64,000 bases of DNA from Agarivorans sp. TSD2052 (GTDB lineage Bacteria > Pseudomonadota > Gammaproteobacteria > Enterobacterales > Celerinatantimonadaceae). The first letter of the stretch is position 1. The number at the start of each line of letters is the position of its first letter. The DNA lies in assembly GCF_023238625.1 (NCBI RefSeq), contig NZ_CP096670.1:3080501-3144500 (forward strand), in the 5' to 3' direction. Under the pieces are notes generated by a model. That model did not search any database and had not been told where the DNA came from. It saw nothing but the letters and a program-made list of their open reading frames with translations. Positions 8,614 through 17,100 of the stretch are shown here, in pieces. The position numbers were made by a program, and so were the translations under genes.

Positions 8614-8650
8614 AGGTTGATAAAAATGTAATGCTTTGTTTTATCAACCT
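8614..8650. terminator. 12-bp inverted repeat after the DUF1127 gene
   Basis: Bases 8614-8625 and 8639-8650 are perfectly complementary, with a 13-base loop. It lies 13 bases after the DUF1127 stop. The run of T residues falls inside the second arm instead of after it, so it is an imperfect match to an intrinsic terminator. Confidence 0.5.
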
Positions 8651-8809
8651 AACTCTGCTTTAGTCGGGGCTATACAGCCCGCTGAAGCCCTTTAAACTGC
8701 CTTCTAATATGTTTTTTTCATTTATTTTCCGCTAGAATCACCGCACTAGATCACCGTTTGGGTGATCTCCCCTTTGCTACCGCACCAATGGATTTGATGT
8801 TTTACGTCT

Positions 8810-9475
8810 ATGGATCAAGTACAGTTTCACAAAGTACCGCCTAATTGCGGTATAAACTTAAGCATTACCACCCGCTTTAAAAAGGCTGCCGATTTCAAGG
8901 GTTACTGGATAGGCGTAGACAAAAAGAGCTACATTATTTGCCGTCTTAATGGTGGTGATCAAAGCTCGGGAATAAACATTATCAGCGAAGGCTGTGAAGT
9001 GAATGCTCGCTTTCATTGGGACGGCAAATTGATTGCTTTCCGTTCTGAAATTGTGACACTGATTAACGAGCCCGCTCGATGGATGATTTTACAATACCCC
9101 CTCAATGTAATGAGCATGCCGCTGCGTAAGTTTGACCGTTATGAATGCTATCAACCGGCTACCTTACACTTGGATTCTAAACATGTCATTCGGGGTGTTC
9201 TAAAGGATATTTCTGAGCGCGGTTGCAAATTTGTCCCAACGGCAGCGCACAAATTTAATATCAATGTGCTTAAAGATAAAAATCTTCAGCTACAAACCCG
9301 TTTTCCTAAACGTGAAGAACCGGTACTGTTAACTTGTCAGATTAAAAACACCCCTAATGAACGGGATGAATTTGCTTTAGGCTGCCAGTTTATTCAAGAC
9401 TATCAAGTTGTCTCTGAACAAATTGAATACCAATTGGTTGATAAGGCTTTTGAGAAAAAACAGGCGAGCGCTTGA
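8810..9475 (+). CDS. PilZ domain protein, YcgR-like c-di-GMP receptor
   Basis: Probable c-di-GMP binding protein of 221 residues with the two-domain layout of flagellar brake proteins. An N-terminal YcgR-N-like beta domain occupies about residues 10-100. The PilZ domain occupies about 105-215, with the RxxxR motif at R106 to R110 and the DISERG motif at 133-138, so the nucleotide-binding residues are intact. No flagellar genes are nearby, so its target is unknown. Translation of the next gene begins inside its stop codon (TTGA overlap), which suggests coupling to the SDR enzyme. An 8-bp hairpin at 8748-8768 sits in the leader. Confidence 0.8.
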   Translation: MDQVQFHKVPPNCGINLSITTRFKKAADFKGYWIGVDKKSYIICRLNGGDQSSGINIISEGCEVNARFHWDGKLIAFRSEIVTLINEPARWMILQYPLNVMSMPLRKFDRYECYQPATLHLDSKHVIRGVLKDISERGCKFVPTAAHKFNINVLKDKNLQLQTRFPKREEPVLLTCQIKNTPNERDEFALGCQFIQDYQVVSEQIEYQLVDKAFEKKQASA

Positions 9476-10305
9476 AACAAACCCGCTCAACGATCCTGAT
9501 TACCGGCTGTAGCAGTGGTATCGGTTTATACTGCGCTCAGCAACTGCACGCTCGCGGTTACCAAGTAATTGCGTCCTGCAGAAAGGCTGCCGACGTAGAG
9601 CGCTTGAAGCGCTTGGGCTTAAGCTGTGTACAGATCGATTTAGCCCAGCCATCGTCTATCGAATCAGGTTGGAATCAAGCCTTACAGCTAACAGGGGGAA
9701 AAATAGACCAGCTGTTCAACAATGGCGCCTATGGCCAACCAGGCGCGCTTGAAGATCTACCAACAGATGCCTTACGCCAACAATTTGAAAGCAATTTTTT
9801 TGGCTGGCACCATCTCAGCCGCTTAGCCATTGCCCATATGTTAGAACAACAAACTGGACGCATCATTCAAAACAGCTCTGTATTGGGTTTGGTCGCCATG
9901 AAATATCGTGGAGCATATAACGCCAGCAAGTTTGCCATAGAGGGCTATACCGACACCTTGCGGTTAGAGCTGGCTGATACCCCTGTTAAAGTCTGTTTAA
10001 TTGAACCAGGGCCTATTACTAGTTTGTTTAGGAAAAACGCCAAAGCGGCCTTTGAACAGCATATTGATAGTGATAATACGCGTCATCAACTTGCCTACCA
10101 ACTGACCATAGACCGTCTTGAGCAAGAAGGACCTAGCAGCCAATTTACCTTACCACCCAGCGCTGTTTTTAAGGCGCTTATTCATGCCCTTGAAGCGCCT
10201 AAGCCAAAGGCCCGCTATTATGTCACCTTCCCTACCCACTTATTTGCCATCTTACGACGTATTTTGCCAGTGGCTTTACTCGATATAATTTTAAGAAAAA
10301 GCTAA
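9472..10305 (+). CDS. SDR family oxidoreductase, YbbO-like
   Basis: NAD(P)-dependent short-chain dehydrogenase of 277 residues. The cofactor motif TGCSSGIG is at 11-18, NNGAYG near 83-88, the catalytic serine in NSSVLG (135-136), and the YNASK pair at Y149 and K153. It resembles E. coli YbbO, an NADP-linked aldehyde reductase, more than fatty-acid-synthesis reductases; this is from general pattern only. The start codon is TTG at 9472 and overlaps the stop of the PilZ gene by 4 bases, so the two are almost certainly translated from one mRNA. The C-terminus has a hydrophobic stretch that could associate with the membrane. Confidence 0.85.
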   Translation: MKQTRSTILITGCSSGIGLYCAQQLHARGYQVIASCRKAADVERLKRLGLSCVQIDLAQPSSIESGWNQALQLTGGKIDQLFNNGAYGQPGALEDLPTDALRQQFESNFFGWHHLSRLAIAHMLEQQTGRIIQNSSVLGLVAMKYRGAYNASKFAIEGYTDTLRLELADTPVKVCLIEPGPITSLFRKNAKAAFEQHIDSDNTRHQLAYQLTIDRLEQEGPSSQFTLPPSAVFKALIHALEAPKPKARYYVTFPTHLFAILRRILPVALLDIILRKS

Positions 10306-10463
10306 ACCCGATATCGGCGGCTAACATACGGTCAAAACGCTTCTTATCGTTTACCGGCACACTGGCGTAGTAGTGACATCCTTAACGATAAAACCCAATG
10401 CAGCGATGGATAGAAGTAAATGACGTGCTAAAGTAAGCGTACTTTTACCTTAGCGGATCAGCT

Positions 10464-11339
10464 ATGAAACCTTGGATCAGCCGTTTAAGCTCACTTTTAT
10501 TAATTCTATCTAGCAGTAACTTACAAGCAGAACCTTCTTTGTGGCTCGCTGAGCAAGGTCAAAAAAAGCTGTATTTATTTGGCTCAATTCATCTAGGCAC
10601 TGAAGATTTCTATCCTCTTCCGGCCACTTTTATCGATGCCTTTAAGCAAAGCCAACGACTGATTATCGAAACCGATGTCACCAATATTAGTCTACAAGAT
10701 CAGCAAGCATTAAAGGCCCATAGCCAACAGCCTGAACAGCGATTCCTTAGCCAAGACTTAAGCCCTAAATATCAACAGTTATTAGCTAAGCGCAGCCAAC
10801 AATTGGGTATATCGGCGGCCATGTTTGACAATATGCAGGCCTGGTACGTGGCGATAATTCTTAGCCAGCTGCAAATGCAAAGCTTAGATTTTGAACCTCA
10901 ACTTGGCTTAGACTTACATTTTATAGAACGGGCTGAAGCAAGCAAAACGCCGATAGTAGAGCTAGAAAGTTTTCAACAACAAATAGACGCTCTGAGCAGT
11001 CTAGCTTCAATACAAGTGCCTTTATTGGAGCAAACACTGGACGATTTTGAGCAAGTGCCAGCCCTATTTAAACAACTCGTCAACCATTGGAACAATGGCG
11101 ATAACCAACAGCTATTTGCCTTACTCAGCGATGACCCCATGTTTCAGCATGATGCCGACATGGTGTTAGATAAGATTTTATTTGCGCGCAACCGCGCTTG
11201 GATGAAGCAACTTACCCAATTTGAAGCCACCAGTTTTGTGGTGGTAGGAGCCATGCACCTTTACGGTGAACAAGGCCTGCTAAGCTCCTTAACGCAACAA
11301 GGTTATTTAATACGTGAAGTTGATCCGATGACAAATTGA
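10464..11339 (+). CDS. TraB/GumN family protein, YbaP-like
   Basis: A secreted or periplasmic protein of 291 residues, related to E. coli YbaP. A signal peptide covers about residues 1-22 (ending SNLQA). The TraB/GumN signature begins immediately after it, with LWLAEQGQKKLYLFGSIHLG around residues 27-46 and a second conserved GAMHLYGEQGLL block near the C-terminus. The two histidines in these blocks, with glutamates such as the one in LIIETDV, make up the putative metal-dependent active site of the superfamily, which has been linked to metalloprotease-like activity. No function is shown for this group. Stands alone. Confidence 0.8.
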   Translation: MKPWISRLSSLLLILSSSNLQAEPSLWLAEQGQKKLYLFGSIHLGTEDFYPLPATFIDAFKQSQRLIIETDVTNISLQDQQALKAHSQQPEQRFLSQDLSPKYQQLLAKRSQQLGISAAMFDNMQAWYVAIILSQLQMQSLDFEPQLGLDLHFIERAEASKTPIVELESFQQQIDALSSLASIQVPLLEQTLDDFEQVPALFKQLVNHWNNGDNQQLFALLSDDPMFQHDADMVLDKILFARNRAWMKQLTQFEATSFVVVGAMHLYGEQGLLSSLTQQGYLIREVDPMTN

Positions 11340-11407
11340 CCAACATCAATTTGATTATTTATTGAGTAAATTATGCTAATTCTACCCCGCGATATGGAGT
11401 ATTAGCT

Positions 11408-11551
11408 ATGGATCTATGGCTCGACTTATTATTTGGCAACAGCATTGGTTTAATGTCTATTACAGTGATTGCAATTACGATTGGCTTGATGGGTTTTTAT
11501 ACGTATTACTTCTTGAAAAAAATTCGTCAAAGCGAGCCCCCACAAAAATAA
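11408..11551 (+). CDS. DUF3149 small membrane protein
   Basis: A 47-residue protein. It starts MDLWLDLLFGNSIGLMSITV and continues into one hydrophobic helix (about residues 12-36), then a short basic tail (KKIRQSEPPQK). This is the DUF3149 pattern found next to smr-type or other housekeeping genes in marine gammaproteobacteria. GGAG lies 8 bases before the ATG, and the gap to the next gene is short. Function unknown; a single inner-membrane anchor with a cytoplasmic tail is the simplest topology. Confidence 0.8.
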   Translation: MDLWLDLLFGNSIGLMSITVIAITIGLMGFYTYYFLKKIRQSEPPQK

Positions 11552-11623
11552 GCAAACGCAGCGGTTGCACCGCTGGCTGCACTCATCTATAAAGAAGGAA
11601 CTTCGTTGTTTAGGAGTTTCTTT

Positions 11624-12202
11624 ATGTCTAATGAATTTGATCTGTTTCAGCAAGAAGTCGCTGGAATTAAACCTTTAAAGCAAGATGCGGTAAGCACTAG
11701 CGCGAGCAGCTTAAACGAAGCGGCGAAACAGGCTCGTCAGCAGGCGGCTCAGCAAGCTGCAGCCACAAGCCAAGACTATTTGTCACTGGAGAATGTGGTC
11801 TTATTGCACCCAGATGATGTGGTTGATTTTAAAAAATCTGGTTTGCAGTACGGAGTGCATAAAAAACTCAGGCTGGGAAAATACGAAATCCAAGCCAAAC
11901 TAGATCTGCATAAATTTCGTTTAGAACAAGCGCGCAACGAAATAGTTAGCTTTATTCAGCAGTGTCAGCAACTCAATATTCGTAGTGCCTTAATCATTAC
12001 CGGTAAAGGTCACAACAGCCAACCACCCGCTTTACTCAAAAGCTATGTAAGCCAGTGGCTACCGCAAATTGATGCGGTATTAGCTATTCATAGCGCGCAA
12101 GCAATGCACGGCGGAACCGGTGCGATTTACGTGCTGCTTAAGAAAAGCGAACAGCAAAAGCTTGATAATCGCGAGCGTCATGCAAGACGCCTCGCCCAAT
12201 AA
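11624..12202 (+). CDS. smrA: Smr domain protein SmrA
   Basis: A 192-residue protein of the SmrA (YdaL) type. The N-terminal part is polar and rich in Ala and Gln (residues 25-60). The Smr domain starts near residue 98 with LDLHKFRLEQAR, followed by IITGKGHNS and by MHGGTGAIYVLLKK, which are the three conserved blocks of the domain; it ends RERHARRLAQ as E. coli SmrA does (RHAKR). Smr domains have DNA or RNA endonuclease activity in characterised members. The ATG at 11624 has AGGAG 7 bases upstream, so the in-frame ATG at 11606 is not used. The gene follows the DUF3149 gene. Confidence 0.85.
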   Translation: MSNEFDLFQQEVAGIKPLKQDAVSTSASSLNEAAKQARQQAAQQAAATSQDYLSLENVVLLHPDDVVDFKKSGLQYGVHKKLRLGKYEIQAKLDLHKFRLEQARNEIVSFIQQCQQLNIRSALIITGKGHNSQPPALLKSYVSQWLPQIDAVLAIHSAQAMHGGTGAIYVLLKKSEQQKLDNRERHARRLAQ

Positions 12203-12237
12203 GAATTTTCGATTAAGTATTCGAACAAGGATCTAGC

Positions 12238-13725
12238 ATGACTAAGCAAAGCGCTTACCAACAACTTAGCGACCACTTTCAGCACCTGTCTAAGTTATCT
12301 CACTTAAATTCGATATGTGGCTGGGATCAAGCCACCATGATGCCCAACGGGGGGAATCAGGCTCGCGCTGATGCCTTAGCTGAGTTAGCGGTATTGATGC
12401 ATGAAAAATCCACTCGCCCAGAAATGCAAGATTGGTTGAGCGCCGCTAAGTTAGAAGACTTAACTCCCTTACAGCAAGCCTCATTACGCGAGATGGAGCG
12501 AAGCTGGTACAACGATACCGCTTTACCTGCAGACTTGGTCAAGGCTAAATCATTGGCCACAGCCCATTGTGAACATGCATGGCGTGATCAACGTGGCGCG
12601 AACGATTGGAAGTCTTTTCAAGTGAACCTGCAAGCGGTGATGCAACTCGCCATTGAAGAAGCGCAGATTAGAGCAGATAAAACCGGCCTTAAACCCTACG
12701 ATGCTATGCTCGATTTGTATGAACCTGGCATGCAAATGCATCGCCTAGATAAGGTCTTTGGCGAACTGCAAGCTTGGCTCCCTCAACTGATACAAAAAGT
12801 AGTTGATAAGCAGGCTTCTTGGCCTACTTTACAGCTTAACGGGCCTTTCCCTACCGAGCAGCAAAAGCAGCTTGGTATGGCGATAATGGAAAAACTGCAA
12901 TTTGATTTTAACCACGGTCGTTTAGATGTCAGTGCACATCCGTTCTGTGGTGGCGTACCCAGTGATGTTCGCATTACTACCCGTTATGAAGAGGAAGATT
13001 TCACGCGTTCACTGATGGGCATAGTGCATGAAACGGGTCACGCCCGTTATGAGCAAAATTTACCCCTAGATTATATCAACTTACCGCTTGGCCAAGCCCG
13101 TTCTATGGGGATCCATGAAAGCCAAAGCTTGTTCTTTGAAATGCAGTTGGGGCGCAGCCAAGCCTTTGTAGAACAATTACTTCCGCTGGTTAACACCCAT
13201 TTATGCCAAAAACAGCCGATGCAGTTAGATGAGCTAAAACAGCACTACTTAACTGTAAAACCAGGTTATATCCGGGTAGATGCCGATGAACTGACCTACC
13301 CAGCTCACATCATGCTACGTTACGAATTAGAGCGAGATTTGATTAATCGTGATATCTGCGTGGCAGATATTCCCGAGCTTTGGGATCAAAAAATGCAGCA
13401 GTATTTAGGGCTATCTACCAAGGGGAATTACCAACACGGTTGTATGCAAGATGTGCACTGGCCAGCTGGGTTAATTGGTTACTTCCCTTCTTATTCACTC
13501 GGCGCTATGTATGCTGCGCAATTTCATGCAGCTCTAGTAAAGTCGCACCCCGAGACCCCGGCCGCCGTGGCAGCAGGAGACTATTCACAAGTATTTAGTT
13601 GGCTACGTCAAAATGTTTGGTCACAAGCCAGTATTCATGACACCGATGAGCTGGTCCGTCGTGCCACTGGGGAAACCTTAAATACTCGCTACTTTGAACA
13701 ACATTTACATACAAGATACCTATAA
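12238..13725 (+). CDS. M32 family metallocarboxypeptidase
   Basis: Cytoplasmic zinc carboxypeptidase of the thermostable carboxypeptidase 1 family, releasing C-terminal residues from peptides. The length of 495 residues is normal. The zinc-binding HETGH motif is at 264-268, preceded by the family signature DVRITTRY at 243-250. The other conserved M32 blocks are present: HPFCGG near 234, GIHESQS near 295 and the IRVDADELTYPAHIMLRYELE block near 345. AAGGA lies about 8 bases before the ATG. It follows smrA by 35 bases and may share its transcript. It fits the peptide-use theme of the window. Confidence 0.93.
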   Translation: MTKQSAYQQLSDHFQHLSKLSHLNSICGWDQATMMPNGGNQARADALAELAVLMHEKSTRPEMQDWLSAAKLEDLTPLQQASLREMERSWYNDTALPADLVKAKSLATAHCEHAWRDQRGANDWKSFQVNLQAVMQLAIEEAQIRADKTGLKPYDAMLDLYEPGMQMHRLDKVFGELQAWLPQLIQKVVDKQASWPTLQLNGPFPTEQQKQLGMAIMEKLQFDFNHGRLDVSAHPFCGGVPSDVRITTRYEEEDFTRSLMGIVHETGHARYEQNLPLDYINLPLGQARSMGIHESQSLFFEMQLGRSQAFVEQLLPLVNTHLCQKQPMQLDELKQHYLTVKPGYIRVDADELTYPAHIMLRYELERDLINRDICVADIPELWDQKMQQYLGLSTKGNYQHGCMQDVHWPAGLIGYFPSYSLGAMYAAQFHAALVKSHPETPAAVAAGDYSQVFSWLRQNVWSQASIHDTDELVRRATGETLNTRYFEQHLHTRYL

Positions 13726-13739
13726 GCATGACAAATTTG

Positions 13740-13764
13740 GTGCTTGGTTTTGGCCGCCAAGCAC
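13740..13764 (+). terminator. Hairpin after the M32 carboxypeptidase gene
   Basis: A perfect 8-bp stem (13740-13747 with 13757-13764) starts 14 bases after the stop codon. No T run follows, so termination would be weak. Confidence 0.4.
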
Positions 13765-13933
13765 CGAGTTATAAGCTATCCCCCTCGCATTTAACACTGC
13801 CAACGATGCACACCGCCCAACCAAGCATTTCTCTGTGACGACAATTGATTCATCAACCGAAGAAAAAAACAGCAAAAATGTCAGCTATACTTATTGTGAT
13901 TTAACTCACTGAGAATATTAAATAGCCACTTTA

Positions 13934-14818
13934 ATGAGACGCTTAATGAGTAGATATATCTATATCTTGTTGTTCTGCATAATCTTACAGCCATTGAGCG
14001 CCATGGCTGTAGACATCGTCAGATATAATCAAGCCCATTCTGAATTAGACAAACGAGATGCTTATCCGCTGCAAGTGGTTACCGCCGCATTAGAAGCCAC
14101 TCGCGCAGAATATGGCGAGTATGAAATTGTTTTTTCCCCAGTGCTGTTAAGGCGCAAAAGAGCCTTGCAAGAGCTACATGAGGGTAAGCTTATCAATATC
14201 TATTCAGCCCCTAGCTCTCAGGTATGGGAAAGAAGCATAGAGCCGATTTATTTCCCTATCTTAAAAGGCTTACTCGGTTATCGGCGCCTACTTATTCATA
14301 ATGAAAACGCCCACCGATTTGAACAACTAGACTCACTAGAGCAACTGAAACAGCTAAGAGCTGGGTTAGGCCTTCAGTGGACAACAACCAAAGTACTGAA
14401 AAAGCAAGACTTTACAGTGGTGACTAGCAGTTCATACGAAGGCTTATTTGGCATGTTAAATCATCAACGCTTTGATTATTTCATTCGTGGTATTAATGAG
14501 ATTTATTATGAATATGAAGAAAGAGCATCTATATACCCGAATATGATCATTGAACAAACCAAAGCGCTGCATCTACCTTTACCGGTGTTTCTCTTTGTGT
14601 CACCCAGTGAACCAAGGTTACGCCAGCGTATAGAGAAAGGCCTTTGGCAACTACATAATAACGGTGAGTTTACCGCCTTATTTAATCGTTACCACGCTGA
14701 TAATATACGACGTTCAGATCTTAAAAATAAAACGATATTTAAAATTGAAAATGACCAACTTAGCGCTCAGCCCATATACGACAACCAGCAACTTTGGGTA
14801 GACCCTCTCGATTACTAG
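13934..14818 (+). CDS. Orphan periplasmic solute-binding protein, SBP_bac_3-like
   Basis: A 294-residue exported protein. The signal peptide covers about residues 1-25 (ending SAMA). The body has the two-lobe pattern of amino-acid-type binding proteins, but with weak motifs: DIVRYNQAHSELDKRDAYPL at the start, a LRAGLGLQWTTTKVL region where the second lobe begins, and GLFGMLNHQRFDYFIRGINEIYYE. No transporter genes are next to it. Many such solitary proteins in marine gammaproteobacteria may be sensors or former transport components. The start ATG at 13934 lacks a strong ribosome-binding site; an ATG 12 bases further in is an alternative. Confidence 0.65.
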   Translation: MRRLMSRYIYILLFCIILQPLSAMAVDIVRYNQAHSELDKRDAYPLQVVTAALEATRAEYGEYEIVFSPVLLRRKRALQELHEGKLINIYSAPSSQVWERSIEPIYFPILKGLLGYRRLLIHNENAHRFEQLDSLEQLKQLRAGLGLQWTTTKVLKKQDFTVVTSSSYEGLFGMLNHQRFDYFIRGINEIYYEYEERASIYPNMIIEQTKALHLPLPVFLFVSPSEPRLRQRIEKGLWQLHNNGEFTALFNRYHADNIRRSDLKNKTIFKIENDQLSAQPIYDNQQLWVDPLDY

Positions 14819-14962
14819 CAATACTATCTAAAGCACTTAGCCTAAGGCGTGTTGTTCAGCTCAATGTAGCATCACTGGCCTTGAAGTCAGCCAAGGTGTT
14901 TATCAACTGGCTAAATGTCTTTATCAGGGGTCGCGGTGATTAAACTTGAGCAGAGTATTCGT

Positions 14963-15283
14963 TCAAAACTCATTGGCATCTAATAGCAGCCAATCTTGTG
15001 GCTCAACTGGCGATGGTGCGTCAAGCTCTCTAATATGTGAAAAAGTCCAAACAAACATCGCGGAGAAGAAACCTTTTAAGTCGTCTACTTCACCATTTAC
15101 GGCAACGAGCTTTGTAGGAGGCAGATTACCAATAACATCACCACCAAAAGCCAACAAACTCAAAGAGTCGGCATACAAATCAATAGTAAGCTCAAAAAAA
15201 CGTGTATTTTCGTTAAAACCTGACGTTTCAAAATTAGTCGCGTTTGGCGACGATATTGTAGAATGGTGATTGTGCGCTGTCAT
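14963..15283 (-). CDS. Hypothetical protein
   Basis: A 106-residue acidic protein that I do not recognise. It starts MTAHNHHSTISSPNATNFET, is rich in Asp, Glu and Phe, and has no signal peptide or membrane segment. The central part reads like a compact beta protein (FFELTIDLYADSLSLLAFGGDVIG). AGGG sits about 6 bases before the ATG, which supports translation. The opposite strand carries a similar-sized open frame (14946-15269) without such a site. It lies alone between the binding protein and the FabH-like gene. It may be strain-specific. Confidence 0.5.
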   Translation of the reverse strand: MTAHNHHSTISSPNATNFETSGFNENTRFFELTIDLYADSLSLLAFGGDVIGNLPPTKLVAVNGEVDDLKGFFSAMFVWTFSHIRELDAPSPVEPQDWLLLDANEF

Positions 15284-15539
15284 AACAGACCCTATTTACA
15301 TAAACCAGAGAGTTATTGAGCATCCCTGTTACATAAGTTGACCTTGAAATTTTCAGGTCGAGTCCATCAATTCGGTGCAATTATCGCACAATAAGTATGA
15401 CTAATACCAGTTAAAACTGAATTTTCAAACAAAACCTCTTAAACTTCACCTTTAAGTCTAAATATTGTTCTGGTTTGGTTATTTGCCAAGCATAAGGCAT
15501 AATCCTTCATCTTCAATAAAACAGAGTTATAAGCTAACT
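15284..15539. other. Intergenic region between hypothetical gene and fabH-like gene
   Basis: This 256-base AT-rich stretch presumably contains two divergent promoters. I see no tRNA, long hairpin or further reading frame. A frame open from 15465 leads into the FabH-like gene, but the first 25 codons lack homology to the family. Confidence 0.4.
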
Positions 15540-16634
15540 ATGCATAATGCTGAAATTACCGGTTGGGGCAAATGTATGCCTACAACACGCCTAACTAACC
15601 ACGATTTAAGTACTTTTCTCGACACATCTGATGAGTGGATCAGTAGCCGAACCGGAATTAAAGAGCGTTGTGTCTCACACGTTGATATCGCTGAAATGGC
15701 TGCAACAGCCGGCTTGCATGCCTTAGCGGCGGCAGGCCTTAGCGTGGATCAACTCGATGCGATTATTTTATGTACCTGTACTCCCGGTACGTCAGTGCCC
15801 AGTAGCGCCAGCCGAGTACAACAACTGCTTAAAGCTGATAATGCCGCTGTATTTGATATGAACGCTGCATGTAGTGGCTTTGTCTACGGCATGCAAACAG
15901 CTTCTGCACTTATTCAGACCGGAGCAATGCAGCGCATCTTGTTAATTGGTGCTGAACGATTAACCCAACTACTTGATTGGACCAAACGCGATACTGCAGT
16001 ATTGTTTGGTGATGGCGCAGGCGCGGTAATACTGGAAGCCAATCATGACGCTGACAAAGTAGGCTTTCTAGCGGCTAAATTAGGTTGTGATAGTGAAAAA
16101 CGTGAAATCCTGTCAATTTCTGATTTCGGCACCAATCGCAAACGTTTTTCAGGGGTTGATACACTGTATAACTTCCAGTTTGAAGGCCCTGAAATCTTCA
16201 AACGAGCCGTTAAAGGTATGGGCGAAGCTGCGACTAACGTATTAGCGCAAGCCAATATCGCCAACGATGAAGTTAACTTCATCGTACCGCATCAAGCCAA
16301 TTTAAGGATTATTGATGCCTTGGCTAAACGTATCAATGCCCCTTACGAAAACATTATGGTGAATATCGAAAAATACGGTAATACTTCAGCGGCGACAGTT
16401 CCGGTAGCGCTATGTGAAGCCTTAGAACAAGGCCGAATTAAACCAGGAGATAATGTTTTACTCGCTGCCTTTGGTGCAGGGTTGACTTGGGGTGCAGCAG
16501 CAATACGTTGGGGTAAACGGGTTACCCCATTACAACAATCTGATGCAAGCCTAAGCCCATGTGATAAAAGCGCGTTAGAAATTATTGCACCTGCGATTGA
16601 AGGCTGTAAACAAGCCCGTCAAGCTGAAGCTTAA
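15540..16634 (+). CDS. Ketoacyl-ACP synthase III (FabH-like, second copy type)
   Basis: Condensing enzyme of the FabH family, 364 residues. The catalytic triad is complete: Cys111 in NAACSGF, His251 in PHQANLRI and Asn281 in YGNTSAATVP. Substrate-binding arginine is in SSRTGIKERCV (residues 35-45), and GAGLTWGAAAIRW ends the fold. A 36-residue C-terminal tail goes beyond the normal FabH length, which recalls the longer second FabH of Vibrio (VCA0751, about 362 residues). It is not in a fab cluster, so it is unlikely to be the main initiation enzyme; medium-chain or alternative primer use is possible. I chose the ATG at 15540 from homology; its ribosome-binding site is weak. Confidence 0.85.
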   Translation: MHNAEITGWGKCMPTTRLTNHDLSTFLDTSDEWISSRTGIKERCVSHVDIAEMAATAGLHALAAAGLSVDQLDAIILCTCTPGTSVPSSASRVQQLLKADNAAVFDMNAACSGFVYGMQTASALIQTGAMQRILLIGAERLTQLLDWTKRDTAVLFGDGAGAVILEANHDADKVGFLAAKLGCDSEKREILSISDFGTNRKRFSGVDTLYNFQFEGPEIFKRAVKGMGEAATNVLAQANIANDEVNFIVPHQANLRIIDALAKRINAPYENIMVNIEKYGNTSAATVPVALCEALEQGRIKPGDNVLLAAFGAGLTWGAAAIRWGKRVTPLQQSDASLSPCDKSALEIIAPAIEGCKQARQAEA

Positions 16635-16647
16635 TAGGCCTGATCGC

Positions 16648-17100
16648 TTACCATTGATGCAGCCGGCTCAACCAGTGTTGAGTCAGCTGTATTTCACAAC
16701 TTAAATATTGACTGCCTGCACCACTGCCACCAGCCATCATTAAGCGTTCCCAATCACATAAAGCGAGTCTAAAAGAACTGTATTCTAGTTTGGCATTATT
16801 GAGCGCATCAACCACCCCTTTAGCGCCTTCACTAATAAACTCTAACTCTGAGGCCTGTTGATTTAACACCACCAAACGTTGCCGAACGAGATGGTCTAAT
16901 TGAGCAAGGCTGTTTTCCAAGCACTTATTCACTTCAGGCCGAGTCTCTCGCTGCCAACACTTACCGACAATGTCCACTTTAGGTTTATTAGCTTGGACTG
17001 TTTTTCCAGCCACTATGCCTGTGTCATTTTGGGTCGCGTACCCTGGCAAACTAAAACCAACAAAAATACTCAGTAAAAGGCTAACAGTTTTGGTATTCAA
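16648..17100 (-). CDS. LprI-like (DUF1311-type) exported protein
   Basis: A 150-residue protein with a signal peptide (about residues 1-22, ending GYA). The mature part holds the spaced cysteines and the C-x(n)-CLENSLAQLDHLVRQRL pattern of lysozyme-inhibitor LprI-like proteins. It continues with YSSFRLALCDWE and GSQYLSCEIQLTQHWLSRL, the family's usual ending. Four cysteines in the mature part could form two disulfides. Function in this genome is unknown; lysozyme inhibition is known only for some members. The start overlaps the end of cobC by 20 bases, so it may be co-transcribed with the cobalamin genes without taking part in the pathway. Confidence 0.6.
   Translation of the reverse strand: MNTKTVSLLLSIFVGFSLPGYATQNDTGIVAGKTVQANKPKVDIVGKCWQRETRPEVNKCLENSLAQLDHLVRQRLVVLNQQASELEFISEGAKGVVDALNNAKLEYSSFRLALCDWERLMMAGGSGAGSQYLSCEIQLTQHWLSRLHQW

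Noticed and set aside
14946-15269. Plus-strand frame of 107 codons opposite the hypothetical gene at 14963-15283.
   Set aside because: It is Ser/Lys-rich with no ribosome-binding site, while the minus-strand frame has one. It looks like a shadow frame.
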